64,000 nt of DNA from Rhodocyclaceae bacterium (GCA_023230455.1 JALNXH010000001.1:186001-250000); one strand, 5' to 3'; numbered from the stretch's first letter, positions 17,304 to 27,290 are shown. The notes: generated from the letters alone by a model not told the origin. Made by a program: numbers and translations.

Positions 17304-19319
17304 TCAGGCGCGGTTGAACCACAGCGTCAGCAACACGAAGACGCCGATAATCATGGAGAAGGCGTACTGATAGATGTGGCCGCTCTGGATCAGTCGCACC
17401 ACACCGGCAAACCATCCCACCAGACGCGCGGAACCGTTGACCGCCAAACCATCGATCAACCCCTGATCGCCGGCCTTCCACAGGCCCTTGCCGACCAAAC
17501 GGGCTCCGGCGGCAAAGAACACTTCGTTGAATTTGTCGAAGTAGTACTTGTTGTCAAACAGCACGTAGATCGGTTTGAAGGTACGAGCGATGGCAGCGGG
17601 AATCTCAGGCTTCTTCAAGTAGAAGAACCAAGACAGCACGACACCTGCCATGGCGAGGAAGAACGGCAACGAGGTGAAACCGTGCACCGCCATGGCGACG
17701 GCGCCATGAAACTCCTCGCTCAATTCATGGACCGCGGGGTGGCGCGCGACATCGACAACGACCGCCGAACCGAACCAGTCGCCGTGAAGCATCGGTTCGA
17801 TAGTGAAGAAACCGATGACGACCGAGGGTATGGCAAGGGCCACCAGCGGCAGCCAGACCACCCAGGGCGTCTCGTGGGGCTTCTGGCCGGGAGCGAGTCC
17901 GTGATGATGATCGGTAGTGACTTCCTCGTCGTCATGATCGCCGGCATGGTCGTGATGGCCTTTGCCGAACCGCTCTTCGCCATGGAAAACCATGAAATAC
18001 ATGCGGAAGGAGTAGAAGGCGGTGACAAACACCCCGAGGATCACGCAGGCGTAGGCATAGCCGGAGCCTGCCAGATGAGAGGCATGCACCGCCTCGATGA
18101 TCGAATCCTTGGAATAGAAGCCGGAGAAGAACGGGAACCCAATCAGCGCCAGCGATCCGATCAACGAAGTGATCCAGGTAATCGGCATGTATTTGCGCAG
18201 CCCGCCCATATTGCGCATGTCCTGATCGTGGTGCATGCCGATGATCACCGAGCCGGCACCAAGGAACAGCAGAGCCTTGAAGAAGGCATGGGTCATCAAG
18301 TGAAACACCGCCACCGAATAGGCGGAAACGCCGAGCGCTACGGTCATGTAGCCGAGTTGGGAAAGCGTCGAATAGGCGACGACCCGCTTGATATCGTTCT
18401 GCACCAGACCGAGGAAGCCCATGAACAGCGCTGTAGTGGCGCCGATTACCAGGACGAACGATAGCGCCGTATCAGACAGTTCGAACAGCGGCGACATGCG
18501 GGTAACCATGAAGATGCCGGCCGTGACCATCGTTGCGGCATGGATCAGCGCGGAAATTGGGGTCGGACCTTCCATTGAATCCGGCAGCCAGACATGCAGC
18601 GGTACTTGCGCCGACTTACCCATCGCACCGATGAACAGGCAGATGCAGATGACCGTGATCAGCGGCCAGTCGGTACCCTGGAACAGCAGTCCGGCCAGTT
18701 CCTCGCGGCGAGCGAAAACCTCCGCATAGTCGAGGCTGCCCGTATAAGCCGCGATGAGGCCGATACCGAGCAGGAAACCGAAGTCGCCGACGCGATTGAC
18801 CAGGAATGCCTTCAGGTTGGCGTAGATGGCTGTCGACCGGGTGTACCAGAAGCCGATCAGCAGGTAGGACACCAAGCCCACCGCTTCCCAGCCGAAGAAC
18901 AGCTGAACGAAGTTGTTGCTCATGACGAGCATCAGCATCGAGAAGGTGAACAGCGAGATGTAGCTGAAGAAACGCTGATAACCGGGATCTTCGGACATGT
19001 AGCCGATGGTGTAGATATGCACCATCAGCGAGACGAAGGTCACCACCAACATCATCATCACGGTCAGCTTGTCGATCAGGAAGCCGATCTGGAAAGTCAG
19101 TCCGCCGGACTGCAACCAGGTATAGACCGGGCCGTTGAAGATATTGCCGGCCTCGACGTCCTGGAAAATCAGTAGCGAGAGAACGAACGACAGCGCAACG
19201 CCGGCGATGGTCACGACATGGGCGCCGGCACGGCCGATAGCCTTGCCGAACAGGCCAGCGATGATCGCTCCTGCCAAGGGTGCCAGGGGTACCAGCAAAT
19301 AGTAAGTCTGCATGCTCAT
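17304..19319 (-). CDS. nuoL: NADH-quinone oxidoreductase subunit L
   Basis: Largest antiporter-like subunit of complex I (671 residues), with about 15-16 membrane segments and the long lateral helix toward the C-terminus. Motifs: FFGWEAVGLVSYLLIGFWY with the conserved Glu, SAQVPLHVWLPDSMEGPTP, NDIKRVVAYSTLSQLGYM. Between residues about 450 and 480 a soluble loop is rich in His and Asp (GKGHHDHAGDHDDEE, then DHHHG), longer than in E. coli. The first ATG at 19319 has AAGGG six bases upstream and follows nuoK by two bases. Confidence 0.97.
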   Translation of the reverse strand: MSMQTYYLLVPLAPLAGAIIAGLFGKAIGRAGAHVVTIAGVALSFVLSLLIFQDVEAGNIFNGPVYTWLQSGGLTFQIGFLIDKLTVMMMLVVTFVSLMVHIYTIGYMSEDPGYQRFFSYISLFTFSMLMLVMSNNFVQLFFGWEAVGLVSYLLIGFWYTRSTAIYANLKAFLVNRVGDFGFLLGIGLIAAYTGSLDYAEVFARREELAGLLFQGTDWPLITVICICLFIGAMGKSAQVPLHVWLPDSMEGPTPISALIHAATMVTAGIFMVTRMSPLFELSDTALSFVLVIGATTALFMGFLGLVQNDIKRVVAYSTLSQLGYMTVALGVSAYSVAVFHLMTHAFFKALLFLGAGSVIIGMHHDQDMRNMGGLRKYMPITWITSLIGSLALIGFPFFSGFYSKDSIIEAVHASHLAGSGYAYACVILGVFVTAFYSFRMYFMVFHGEERFGKGHHDHAGDHDDEEVTTDHHHGLAPGQKPHETPWVVWLPLVALAIPSVVIGFFTIEPMLHGDWFGSAVVVDVARHPAVHELSEEFHGAVAMAVHGFTSLPFFLAMAGVVLSWFFYLKKPEIPAAIARTFKPIYVLFDNKYYFDKFNEVFFAAGARLVGKGLWKAGDQGLIDGLAVNGSARLVGWFAGVVRLIQSGHIYQYAFSMIIGVFVLLTLWFNRA

Positions 19320-19321
19320 GC

Positions 19322-19639
19322 TTAGCCCTTGAGGCTGTCCAGGTCTTCCACGTTGATCGTGGAAAGGTTGCGGAACAGCACGACCAGAATCGCCAGGCCG
19401 ATGGCCGATTCGGCCGCCGCCACCGTAAGAATGAAGAAGACGAAGATCTGCCCGGCCGTGTCGTGCAGGTAATGCGAGAAGGCAACGAAATTCAGATTCA
19501 CCGCCAAAAGCATCAGTTCGATGGCCATCAGCAGCACGATCAGGTTCTTTCGGTTCAGGAAAATGCCGATGATGCTGATGGCGAACAGGACGGCGCCGAG
19601 AATTAGGTAATGAGAAAGCGAAAGGCTTTGAGCAAGCAT
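19322..19639 (-). CDS. nuoK: NADH-quinone oxidoreductase subunit K
   Basis: Small membrane subunit (105 residues, three helices) in the proton path of complex I. The two conserved buried glutamates are seen in MAIELMLLAVNLNFVAF and in TVAAAESAIGLAI. Length matches the family. It is packed between nuoJ (four-base gap) and nuoL (two-base gap). Confidence 0.97.
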   Translation of the reverse strand: MLAQSLSLSHYLILGAVLFAISIIGIFLNRKNLIVLLMAIELMLLAVNLNFVAFSHYLHDTAGQIFVFFILTVAAAESAIGLAILVVLFRNLSTINVEDLDSLKG

Positions 19640-19643
19640 GGCG

Positions 19644-20282
19644 TTATTCCCCCTGCGACGCTTGCGTAGCGTCGGTGGCTGGCAGATCCTTTTCTGAAGC
19701 CATCTTGACGATGCGTAGGCGATCCGCCGCCTTGACCGCGATCTGCGTCGCAGGATCGACGGCTTTGTTGCCGGTGCGCTTGCGATAAGTCAGCAGTACG
19801 GCGGCAACCATGCCGACTAGCAATATCAGCGAACCCAGTTCAAACGGATAGACATAGTCGGTGTAAAGGACTCGACCAAGTTCCTTGGTATTGCTGTAGC
19901 CGGCAGCAGCCGCTGGTTCCGGCAGCGCATCGAGGCCGAAATAGCGCCCACCGAGCACCACCGACATTTCGAGCACCATCAGGCCGCCAATGGCGGCGCC
20001 AAACGGCAGGTAGCTCCAGAAACCGCGTCGCATCACCTCGATGTTGATATCCAGCATCATCACCACAAACAGGAACAGCACCATCACCGCACCGACATAC
20101 ACCACCATCAGCACAATGGCCAGGAATTCAGCCTGTAGCAGGAACCAGATGCCCGAAGCGTTGAAAAACGCCAGCACCAGCCAGAGGACCGCATGCACCG
20201 GGTTGCGTGCGGTAATTACGCGCAGCGCTGCGAACAACATGAGCGCGGCGAAGATATAGAACAGGATTGTCTTGAATTCCAT
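19644..20282 (-). CDS. nuoJ: NADH-quinone oxidoreductase subunit J
   Basis: Membrane subunit with five helices near the quinone-coupling region. The 212-residue protein has the conserved ARNPVHAVLWLVLAFFNASG and VYVGAVMVLFLFVVMMLDIN (helix 3, containing the pi-bulge equivalent). The C-terminus, about 40 polar residues after the last helix and ending DLPATDATQASQGE, is longer than in E. coli and looks unstructured. Lies six bases after nuoI. Confidence 0.96.
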   Translation of the reverse strand: MEFKTILFYIFAALMLFAALRVITARNPVHAVLWLVLAFFNASGIWFLLQAEFLAIVLMVVYVGAVMVLFLFVVMMLDINIEVMRRGFWSYLPFGAAIGGLMVLEMSVVLGGRYFGLDALPEPAAAAGYSNTKELGRVLYTDYVYPFELGSLILLVGMVAAVLLTYRKRTGNKAVDPATQIAVKAADRLRIVKMASEKDLPATDATQASQGE

Positions 20283-20288
20283 CGTGGC

Positions 20289-20786
20289 TTACCGGAACTT
20301 GGCATCCTGCTCGCGGTCGGCGGCAATTTGCGCTTCGTAGCGCTCGCCGTTGGCCAGGAGCATCTGCTTGGTGTAGTAAAGGTCGCCGCGCGTTTCTCCG
20401 TGATACTCAAATACGCGGGTCTCGACGATGGCATCGACCGGGCAGGCCTCTTCGCAGAAGCCGCAGAAGATGCATTTGGTCAAATCGATGTCGTAACGCG
20501 TAGTGCGACGCGAAGCTTGCCCATTTGCGTCGTCGCGCTGCGCCGACTCGATGGTGATAGCCATGGCCGGACACACCGCCTCGCACAGCTTGCAGGCAAT
20601 GCAACGCTCTTCGCCGTTGGGATAACGACGCAGCGCGTGAAGTCCGCGGAAACGTGGCGATGCCGGGGTTTTTTCTTCCGGATACTGAACCGTGATCTTC
20701 GGTGCAAACATGTAGCGCAGGGTGACCGACAACCCTTTGCGCAGCTCACCGAGGGAAAAGCTTTGAATGAAGTCTCTCGCGCCCAT
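20289..20786 (-). CDS. nuoI: NADH-quinone oxidoreductase subunit I
   Basis: Carries two [4Fe-4S] clusters (N6a, N6b) that link NuoG to NuoB. The 165-residue protein has both ferredoxin motifs intact: CIACKLCEAVCPAMAI and CIFCGFCEEACPVDAI. The N-terminal amphipathic stretch (SFSLGELRKGLSVTLRYMF) anchors it to the membrane arm. Ten bases after nuoH. Confidence 0.97.
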   Translation of the reverse strand: MGARDFIQSFSLGELRKGLSVTLRYMFAPKITVQYPEEKTPASPRFRGLHALRRYPNGEERCIACKLCEAVCPAMAITIESAQRDDANGQASRRTTRYDIDLTKCIFCGFCEEACPVDAIVETRVFEYHGETRGDLYYTKQMLLANGERYEAQIAADREQDAKFR

Positions 20787-20796
20787 AATCGACTCC

Positions 20797-21882
20797 TTAC
20801 TTCCAGATATTGAGGGGCGACATCATCCAGACCCCGACCAGCGGAATCCAGACGAGACAAACCGGAACGAACACCTTCCAGCCGAGGCGCATGATCTGGT
20901 CATAGCGATAGCGGGGAAAAGTGGCGCGAATCCAGAGGAAACAGAACAGGATCAGCGACATCTTGACCAGCAGCCACCCCAGCCCATCGGGCAGGAATGC
21001 CACCGGCGACAGCCAGCCACCGAGGAAGAACACCGAGGTCATGGCCGAAATCAGGATCATGTTGGCGTATTCGGCGAGGAAGAACAGCGCAAAGGCCATC
21101 CCCGAATACTCGACCATATGGCCGGCGACAATTTCCGACTCGCCCTCGACCACGTCGAATGGCGCGCGATTGGTCTCCGCCACCCCGGAGATCAGATACA
21201 CCAGGAACATCGGCAACAGCGGCAGCCAGTTCCAGGACAACACTCCAAATCCGCGTTCGGCGAAGACGCCATGGTTCTGGGCACGGACGATGTCGGAAAG
21301 ATTGAGACTGTTCGAAACCATCAGCACGCAGATCAGGGCCATGCCCATGGAGATTTCGTAGGACACCATCTGCGCCGCCGAACGCATGCCACCGAGAAAG
21401 GGGTACTTCGAATTCGACGCCCAGCCGGCAATGATGATGCCGTACACCCCGACCGAACTGACCGCCAGTAGATAGAGTACGCCGGCATCGATGTCGGCCA
21501 GCGCACCGCCATCGAAAAACGGAATCACGGCCCAGGCAGCTAATGCCGGCGCCAGTGCGAGGATCGGTGCAAGGAAGAACAGCGAACTGTCGGCCTTGCT
21601 CGGCAGCAACACTTCCTTGAAGAACAACTTAAGGCCATCGGCGATCGGCTGTAGCAGGCCGAGCGGACCGACCCGGTTGGGACCGATACGCACCTGCATG
21701 TAACCAATCACCTTGCGCTCCGCCAGCGTCAGGTAGGCTACCGAAAGCATCAACGGTGCGATGATGACGACGATCCGGATAAGCACCCAAGCCAGCGGCC
21801 AAACAGGCTTAAACACCGACCAGATCGGTTCCCAGTAGGGCCCCCAGAGCCATTGGAAGAGATTCAGTACCGTCGCTTCCAT
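20797..21882 (-). CDS. nuoH: NADH-quinone oxidoreductase subunit H
   Basis: Forms the quinone entry chamber with NuoB and NuoD. The 361-residue membrane protein has about eight helices and the conserved acidic loops: RIGPNRVGPLGLLQPIADGL and ETNRAPFDVVEGESEIVAG. The ATG at 21882 overlaps the last base of the nuoG stop (TGATG); a GTG directly before it at 21885 is less likely. Confidence 0.97.
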   Translation of the reverse strand: MEATVLNLFQWLWGPYWEPIWSVFKPVWPLAWVLIRIVVIIAPLMLSVAYLTLAERKVIGYMQVRIGPNRVGPLGLLQPIADGLKLFFKEVLLPSKADSSLFFLAPILALAPALAAWAVIPFFDGGALADIDAGVLYLLAVSSVGVYGIIIAGWASNSKYPFLGGMRSAAQMVSYEISMGMALICVLMVSNSLNLSDIVRAQNHGVFAERGFGVLSWNWLPLLPMFLVYLISGVAETNRAPFDVVEGESEIVAGHMVEYSGMAFALFFLAEYANMILISAMTSVFFLGGWLSPVAFLPDGLGWLLVKMSLILFCFLWIRATFPRYRYDQIMRLGWKVFVPVCLVWIPLVGVWMMSPLNIWK

Positions 21883-24209
21883 CACGCACGCTCCACGGTA
21901 ACAGCGCCAGACAGCGGGCCGAGATTGACGGTGGACGCGTGGCCTGCCGCCACACGCACGGACTGGTCGGACAGGCCGCTATCGAGCGCCGCAGTCAGCT
22001 CAACCGCTCCCGTTCCGGTAACGCGTACCGGATCGCCAGGCTTGATGGATAATTTCGCCAGTGTCGCCGCATTCATATACGCGGCCGGGGTCTTCGCGTC
22101 GACGGCTTGTTGCAGACTTCCTGCGCGCCGCACTAACGGATCGGCAAAGTAGATCGGCACATCGGCAACGCGTTCCAAGCCATTGGCGGCGGCGAAAGAA
22201 ATGCCGATACCGGCCACACCGTTGTCGAGACCCGAAACGAATTCCGGTTTGCCGGGTAGCACTTCCTCCCGCACATCCTCGCTGCTGTTGTAATCGAATC
22301 CGCCCACTTCGAGCAGATTGCCGAGTACGCGGAGAACCTTCCACGCCGGACGGGTTTCCCCAAGCGGCTTAACCACCGCATGGAAGCTCTGCACTCGACC
22401 TTCCGTATTCACGTAAGTACCGGACGTTTCGCTGAATGGCGAGACCGGCAGCAGTACGTCGGCGTACTCCAGCGCGGCAGCGTATTTGAACGGCGACATC
22501 ACCACCACCGTTTTTGCCTGCTTCAATGCAGCCAGGGTCGCTGCACCGTTGGCGGTATCGAGTTCAGGCTCCACCCCCAGCAACAGATAAGCCTGCCGCG
22601 GCTCCGCCAGCAGACCGGCCACATTGCGCCCCCCCTGCTGCGGCAGCGCCTTGGCGACGTAACCGCCGACGCTGTTGGCCGCCTCGCCGAGGACGCCACA
22701 ACGGCCCCCAATGAGTTGCGCCAACTGATTGGCGAGGGCCTGCAAGACGGCAGCCTGACCATGCTGCTGAGCGAAGTTGCCGAGCAATATGCCGACATTA
22801 CGGCCTGAGACCAGACTATTCGCAATCTCGCGAGATTCCGCTGCAATACTGACACCGGCAACCGCACCCTCCGTCGTTATCCCCTTGGCTTCGGCGACCG
22901 CCTTGACGATCTCAGCCAACTTGCTGGGTAGCTGCGATGGCACGGCGATGCTCTTGGCAAAGACCTTGATCAACAAATCGTCGTCGGCCGCATGCAACAC
23001 GCTGACCTGAGTGCCGCGCTTGCTCGCCTGACGCAGGCGTTGCGCCAGCAACGGTTGATCCTTGCGCAGGAACGAGCCGATCAGCAATACGCGATCGAGT
23101 TGATTCAGTTCAGTTGCCTTGAGGCCCAGCCAAGGAGTGCCGGCGCGCTTGCCATCGGCAGAAAAATCGCTCTGCCGCAGGCGGAAATCGATGTTATCGC
23201 TACCGAGGCCGCGCAGCAGCTTGCCAGCGAGATATTGTTCTTCGAGGGTGGCATGCGGGCTGACCAAGGCACCGATGGCATCCGCACCGGAATTTTTGGC
23301 CACATCGCGGAGAGCATGGGAAACGTAATCCAGCGCCACGTTCCAATCCACTTCCTTCCACTCGCCCCCCTGCTTGACCATCGGCTTGCTGAGCCGCTCG
23401 GCGGAATTCAGCCCTTCGTAGGAAAAGCGGTCCTTGTCTGACAGCCAGCATTCATTGACCGCATCGTTCTCCAGCGGCAAAACGCGCATCACCTTGTCGT
23501 GCTTGACCTGGACGATGAGGTTGCTACCCAGCCCGTCATGGGACGACACCGACTTGCGTCGGGAGAGTTCCCAGGTCCGAGCGGAAAAGCGGAACGGCTT
23601 GGAAGTCAATGCGCCGACCGGGCAGAGGTCGATGATGTTACCGGAGAGTTCGGAGGTCACCGTGCTCTCAACAAAGGGCATGATCTCCGCACGATCACCA
23701 CGGAAGGCCTGTCCCAACTCCATAAAACCGGCGATTTCCTGAGTGAAACGAACACAGCGCGTGCAATTGATGCACCGGGTCATGTCGGTGCTGACCAACG
23801 AACCCAGATCCTTGTTGGGAACCACGCGCTTTTCTTCCTCGTAGCGCGAACTGGACTTGCCGTAACCGACCGCCAGATCCTGCAACTGGCATTCGCCGCC
23901 CTGATCGCAGATCGGACAGTCGAGCGGATGGTTGATAAGGAGGAATTCCATTACCCCCGCCTGAGCCTTGGCCGCCATCTCGGAATGAGTGAAAACCTTC
24001 ATGCCGTTGGTGACCGGGGTGGCGCAAGCCGGCATCGGCTTTGGCGCCTTCTCCACCTGAACCAGACACATCCGGCAGTTGGCCGCGATGGACAGTTTCT
24101 TGTGGTAACAGAAATGGGGAATGTAGCTGCCGGCCTGATGGGCAGCATCCATGATGGTGCTACCGTCTTCGACCTGTAGCGACTTGCCGTCGAGTTCGAT
24201 TTCTAACAT
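21882..24209 (-). CDS. nuoG: NADH-quinone oxidoreductase subunit G
   Basis: Peripheral subunit with the iron-sulfur wire. The 775-residue protein starts MLEIELDGKSLQVEDGSTI. Ligands for N1b (CYHKKL, CRMCLVQVE, CATP), for N5 (HPLDCPICDQGGECQLQD, one His plus three Cys) and for N4 (CINCTRC and a distal CPVGAL) are all present. The rest is the molybdopterin-oxidoreductase-like domain without cofactor. Extra cysteines of the N7 cluster are not evident, as in many non-enteric complexes. The start overlaps the end of nuoF by seven bases, which rules out the longer reading frame to 24278. Confidence 0.96.
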   Translation of the reverse strand: MLEIELDGKSLQVEDGSTIMDAAHQAGSYIPHFCYHKKLSIAANCRMCLVQVEKAPKPMPACATPVTNGMKVFTHSEMAAKAQAGVMEFLLINHPLDCPICDQGGECQLQDLAVGYGKSSSRYEEEKRVVPNKDLGSLVSTDMTRCINCTRCVRFTQEIAGFMELGQAFRGDRAEIMPFVESTVTSELSGNIIDLCPVGALTSKPFRFSARTWELSRRKSVSSHDGLGSNLIVQVKHDKVMRVLPLENDAVNECWLSDKDRFSYEGLNSAERLSKPMVKQGGEWKEVDWNVALDYVSHALRDVAKNSGADAIGALVSPHATLEEQYLAGKLLRGLGSDNIDFRLRQSDFSADGKRAGTPWLGLKATELNQLDRVLLIGSFLRKDQPLLAQRLRQASKRGTQVSVLHAADDDLLIKVFAKSIAVPSQLPSKLAEIVKAVAEAKGITTEGAVAGVSIAAESREIANSLVSGRNVGILLGNFAQQHGQAAVLQALANQLAQLIGGRCGVLGEAANSVGGYVAKALPQQGGRNVAGLLAEPRQAYLLLGVEPELDTANGAATLAALKQAKTVVVMSPFKYAAALEYADVLLPVSPFSETSGTYVNTEGRVQSFHAVVKPLGETRPAWKVLRVLGNLLEVGGFDYNSSEDVREEVLPGKPEFVSGLDNGVAGIGISFAAANGLERVADVPIYFADPLVRRAGSLQQAVDAKTPAAYMNAATLAKLSIKPGDPVRVTGTGAVELTAALDSGLSDQSVRVAAGHASTVNLGPLSGAVTVERA

Positions 24210-25546
24210 GACGCCGCCAAGGTGGAGCTGCGGTGGAAGGTACTGCCGGCCCATTGCACATCCTTGGGCACCAGGCATTGCTTGTGCTCGATGTGATACT
24301 CGAATTCGGACCGGTAATGCTTGAGGAAGCCATTTACGGGCATCGCCGCCGCGTCACCGAGTGCGCAGATGGTGCGGCCCATGATGTTCGGCGTGATGGA
24401 GAGAAGCAGATCGAGATCCTCAGGACGCCCCTGACCGTTTTCGATGCGGCGGATGATCTTGTGCATCCAGCCCGTGCCTTCACGGCACGGCGTACATTGG
24501 CCGCAGGATTCTTCCCAATAGAAATAGGACAGGCGATCCAACGCCTTGACCGCGCAAACGGTTTCGTCCATCACGATCACCGCCCCCGAACCCAGCATTG
24601 AACCGGCCTTGGCAATGGAATCATAGTCCATGGTCAGGTCCATCATCATCTCGCCCGGAATCACCGGTGCCGACGAACCGCCGGGAATCACCATCTTCAG
24701 CTTGCGGCCGCCGCGCATACCGCCCGCCATTTCCAGCAACTTGGCGAACGGCGTGCCAAGGGGGATTTCGTAGTTACCCGGTTTGTTGACATGGCCGGAA
24801 ACCGAAAACAATTTGGTGCCGCCGTTGTTGGGCTTACCCAGATTGAGGTAGTTCTCCGCCCCCATGCGCAGGATGAAAGGCACCGCGGCGAAGGTTTCGG
24901 TATTGTTGATAGTGGTCGGCTTGCCGTAAAGGCCGAAGCTCGCCGGGAACGGCGGCTTGAAGCGCGGCTGTCCCTTCTTGCCTTCGAGCGACTCCAGCAA
25001 GCCAGTTTCCTCGCCACAGATGTAGGCGCCGAAGCCGTGATGGGCAAAGAGTTCGAAGCTGAATGACGAACCGAGAATGTTCTGCCCAAGCAGACCGGCG
25101 GCACGCGCTTCGTCGAGCGCCGCTTCAAAGCGCTGGTAGACCTCGAAAATTTCACCGTGGATGTAGTTGTAACCACGGGTGGCACCCATCGCGTAGCCCG
25201 CGATGATCATGCCTTCGATCACCGAATGCGGATCGAAGCGCATCAGATCCCGATCCTTGAATGTTCCCGGCTCGCCTTCGTCGGAATTGCAGACTACGTA
25301 TTTGTCGCCCGGGAAGCTCTTGGGCATGAAGCTCCACTTGAGGCCGGTCGGGAAGCCGGCGCCCCCGCGTCCGCGCAACACCGACGCCTTGATCTGGGCG
25401 ATCAGTTCGTCCGGCGTAATTTTCTCCGCGATGATTTTGCGCAGGACCTCGTAGCCCCGGCGCGCTTCATAGGCCTTAAGGCTCCAGCCTGCGTCGCCAT
25501 TCCAGCCTGTGGTCAGGACGGGGTTGATGGTATCGATCAGCGCCAT
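24203..25546 (-). CDS. nuoF: NADH-quinone oxidoreductase subunit F
   Basis: Binds NADH, FMN and cluster N3; the entry point of electrons. The 447-residue protein has the NADH/FMN glycine motif GRGGAGFPTGLKWSFMP, CNSDEGEPGTFKDRDLM, and the N3 motif ESCGQCTPCREGTGWM with the distal Cys in ICALGDAA. The last 20 or so residues after EHKQC are specific to this lineage. The nuoE stop is one base upstream. Confidence 0.97.
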   Translation of the reverse strand: MALIDTINPVLTTGWNGDAGWSLKAYEARRGYEVLRKIIAEKITPDELIAQIKASVLRGRGGAGFPTGLKWSFMPKSFPGDKYVVCNSDEGEPGTFKDRDLMRFDPHSVIEGMIIAGYAMGATRGYNYIHGEIFEVYQRFEAALDEARAAGLLGQNILGSSFSFELFAHHGFGAYICGEETGLLESLEGKKGQPRFKPPFPASFGLYGKPTTINNTETFAAVPFILRMGAENYLNLGKPNNGGTKLFSVSGHVNKPGNYEIPLGTPFAKLLEMAGGMRGGRKLKMVIPGGSSAPVIPGEMMMDLTMDYDSIAKAGSMLGSGAVIVMDETVCAVKALDRLSYFYWEESCGQCTPCREGTGWMHKIIRRIENGQGRPEDLDLLLSITPNIMGRTICALGDAAAMPVNGFLKHYRSEFEYHIEHKQCLVPKDVQWAGSTFHRSSTLAASC

Positions 25547-25547
25547 G

Positions 25548-26021
25548 TCAGCTGCACTCCGCGAGCAATTTGTCGATTTCCTCGGGAAGCATGAAACTAC
25601 ACATGCGCTTGTTATTTACCAGCATCACTGGCGCATCGCCGCAGGCACCCATACATTCGCCTTCGACCAGGGTGAACCTGCCGTCGGGGGTCGTCTGGTG
25701 AAAATCAATGCCCAACTTCTGCTTCACGTACTCGGCGGCATGAACGCCACCGGACAGCGCGCAGGGCAGGTTGGTACAGACGGTCAGTTTGTACTTACCC
25801 ACCGGCTCAAGGTGATACATATTGTAGAAGCTCGCCACCTCGAAGGCCGCCATCGGCGCCATGTCGAGATAGCGGGCGACGAATTCGATGGTTTCCTTCG
25901 GCAGCCAGCCCCTCTCGTCCTGGGCAATGGTCAATGCCGCCATGACCGCGGACTGCTTCTGGTCGGCCGGATATTTGGCGACTTCGCGATCAATCTTTTG
26001 CAGCGACTCCTTGTTCAGCAT
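25548..26021 (-). CDS. nuoE: NADH-quinone oxidoreductase subunit E
   Basis: Thioredoxin-fold subunit with the [2Fe-2S] cluster N1a. The 157-residue protein has the four ligands in CTNLPC and GECMGACGDAP. The N-terminal helical part (VMAALTIAQDERGWLPKETIEFVA) is as in the family. Between nuoD (15 bases upstream) and nuoF. Confidence 0.97.
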   Translation of the reverse strand: MLNKESLQKIDREVAKYPADQKQSAVMAALTIAQDERGWLPKETIEFVARYLDMAPMAAFEVASFYNMYHLEPVGKYKLTVCTNLPCALSGGVHAAEYVKQKLGIDFHQTTPDGRFTLVEGECMGACGDAPVMLVNNKRMCSFMLPEEIDKLLAECS

Positions 26022-26036
26022 GATCTTTCCTGTCGC

Positions 26037-27290
26037 CTATCGGTCGGTATCGCCCAACACCAGATCGATGGTGCCAATGAGCGCGGTTACGTCGGCAATC
26101 ATGTGTCCCTTGCACATCTCGGTCAACGCCGCCAGATGCGGGAATCCAGGCGAGCGCAGCTTGAGGCGATAGGGTTTGTTGGCGCCATCGGAAACCGCCC
26201 AGATGCCAAACTCGCCCTTGGGGTGCTCGATGGCTGCGTAAGCTTCTCCGACAGGCACGTGCATGCCTTCGGTAAAGAGCTTGAAATGGTGGATCAACTC
26301 TTCCATGTTCGACTTCATCGCCTCGCGCGACGGCGGCGCAACTTTGTGGTCGCCGCTGATCACCGGGCCGGGATTCTTCCGCAGCCACTCGACGCACTGC
26401 CTGACGATGCTGTTGGACTGGCGCAATTCCTCCATGCGGACCAGATAGCGGTCGTAGCAATCGCCATTGGTTCCGACCGGGATATCGAAATCCATGCGGT
26501 CGTAGACTTCATACGGCTGCTTCTTGCGCAGATCCCATTCGATGCCCGATCCACGGAGCATGGCGCCGGTAAAACCCAACTGCAACGCACGCTCCGGTGA
26601 AACGACGCCGACACCCACGGTCCGTTGCTTCCAGATCCGGTTGTCGGTCAGCAGGGTGTGGTATTCGTCGATATAGCCGGGAAAGCGATTGGTGAAATCC
26701 TCGATGAAATCGAGCAACGAGCCCTGACGATTGCCGTTAAGCCGGGTAACCGTCGATTCGTTCTTGAAGCGATTCACTTCGTACTGCGGCATGCGCTCCG
26801 GCAAATCGCGGTAAACGCCGCCCGGACGGTAGTAGGCCGCATGCAAACGCGCACCCGACACCGCCTCATAAACATCCATCAGGTCCTCCCGCTCGCGGAA
26901 GGTATACAGCACCATCGTCATGGCGCCGACGTCCAGCGCATGGGTGCCGATATTCAGCAGATGATTGAGGATACGCGTGAGCTCGTCCATCATCACCCGG
27001 ATGTACTGCGCGCGGATCGGCACCTCGACGCCCAGCAGCTTTTCGATGGCGAGGCAGTAAGCGTGCTCGTTGCACATCATCGACACGTAGTCGAGACGGT
27101 CCATGTACGGCACCGACTGAATCCAGGTGCGCGTTTCGGCAAGCTTCTCGGTTCCGCGATGGAGCAGACCGATATGCGGATCGGCTCGAACCACAACCTC
27201 GCCGTCGAGTTCGAGGATCAGGCGCAATACTCCGTGAGCCGCCGGATGCTGAGGACCGAAATTGATCGTGTAATTTTTGATATCAGCCAC
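26037..27290 (-). CDS. nuoD: NADH-quinone oxidoreductase subunit D
   Basis: The 49-kDa-type subunit that forms the quinone site with NuoB. The 417-residue protein has NFGPQHPAAHGVLRL near the N-terminus (the quinone-site His in QHPAAHG), LNHLLNIGTHALDVGAMT, and the C-terminal CKGHMIADVTALIGTIDLVLGDTDR. NuoD is separate from NuoC, unlike in E. coli. It starts with GTG at 27290, preceded by GAGGAG, and overlaps the end of nuoC by eight bases. Confidence 0.97.
   Translation of the reverse strand: MADIKNYTINFGPQHPAAHGVLRLILELDGEVVVRADPHIGLLHRGTEKLAETRTWIQSVPYMDRLDYVSMMCNEHAYCLAIEKLLGVEVPIRAQYIRVMMDELTRILNHLLNIGTHALDVGAMTMVLYTFREREDLMDVYEAVSGARLHAAYYRPGGVYRDLPERMPQYEVNRFKNESTVTRLNGNRQGSLLDFIEDFTNRFPGYIDEYHTLLTDNRIWKQRTVGVGVVSPERALQLGFTGAMLRGSGIEWDLRKKQPYEVYDRMDFDIPVGTNGDCYDRYLVRMEELRQSNSIVRQCVEWLRKNPGPVISGDHKVAPPSREAMKSNMEELIHHFKLFTEGMHVPVGEAYAAIEHPKGEFGIWAVSDGANKPYRLKLRSPGFPHLAALTEMCKGHMIADVTALIGTIDLVLGDTDR

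Noticed and set aside
17247..18464. 405-residue open frame on the plus strand opposite nuoL
   Set aside because: Same type of antisense shadow, without ribosome-binding site or recognisable motif.
25509..26600. 363-residue open frame opposite nuoE and nuoD
   Set aside because: Spans two genuine genes on the other strand; no coding signature of its own.
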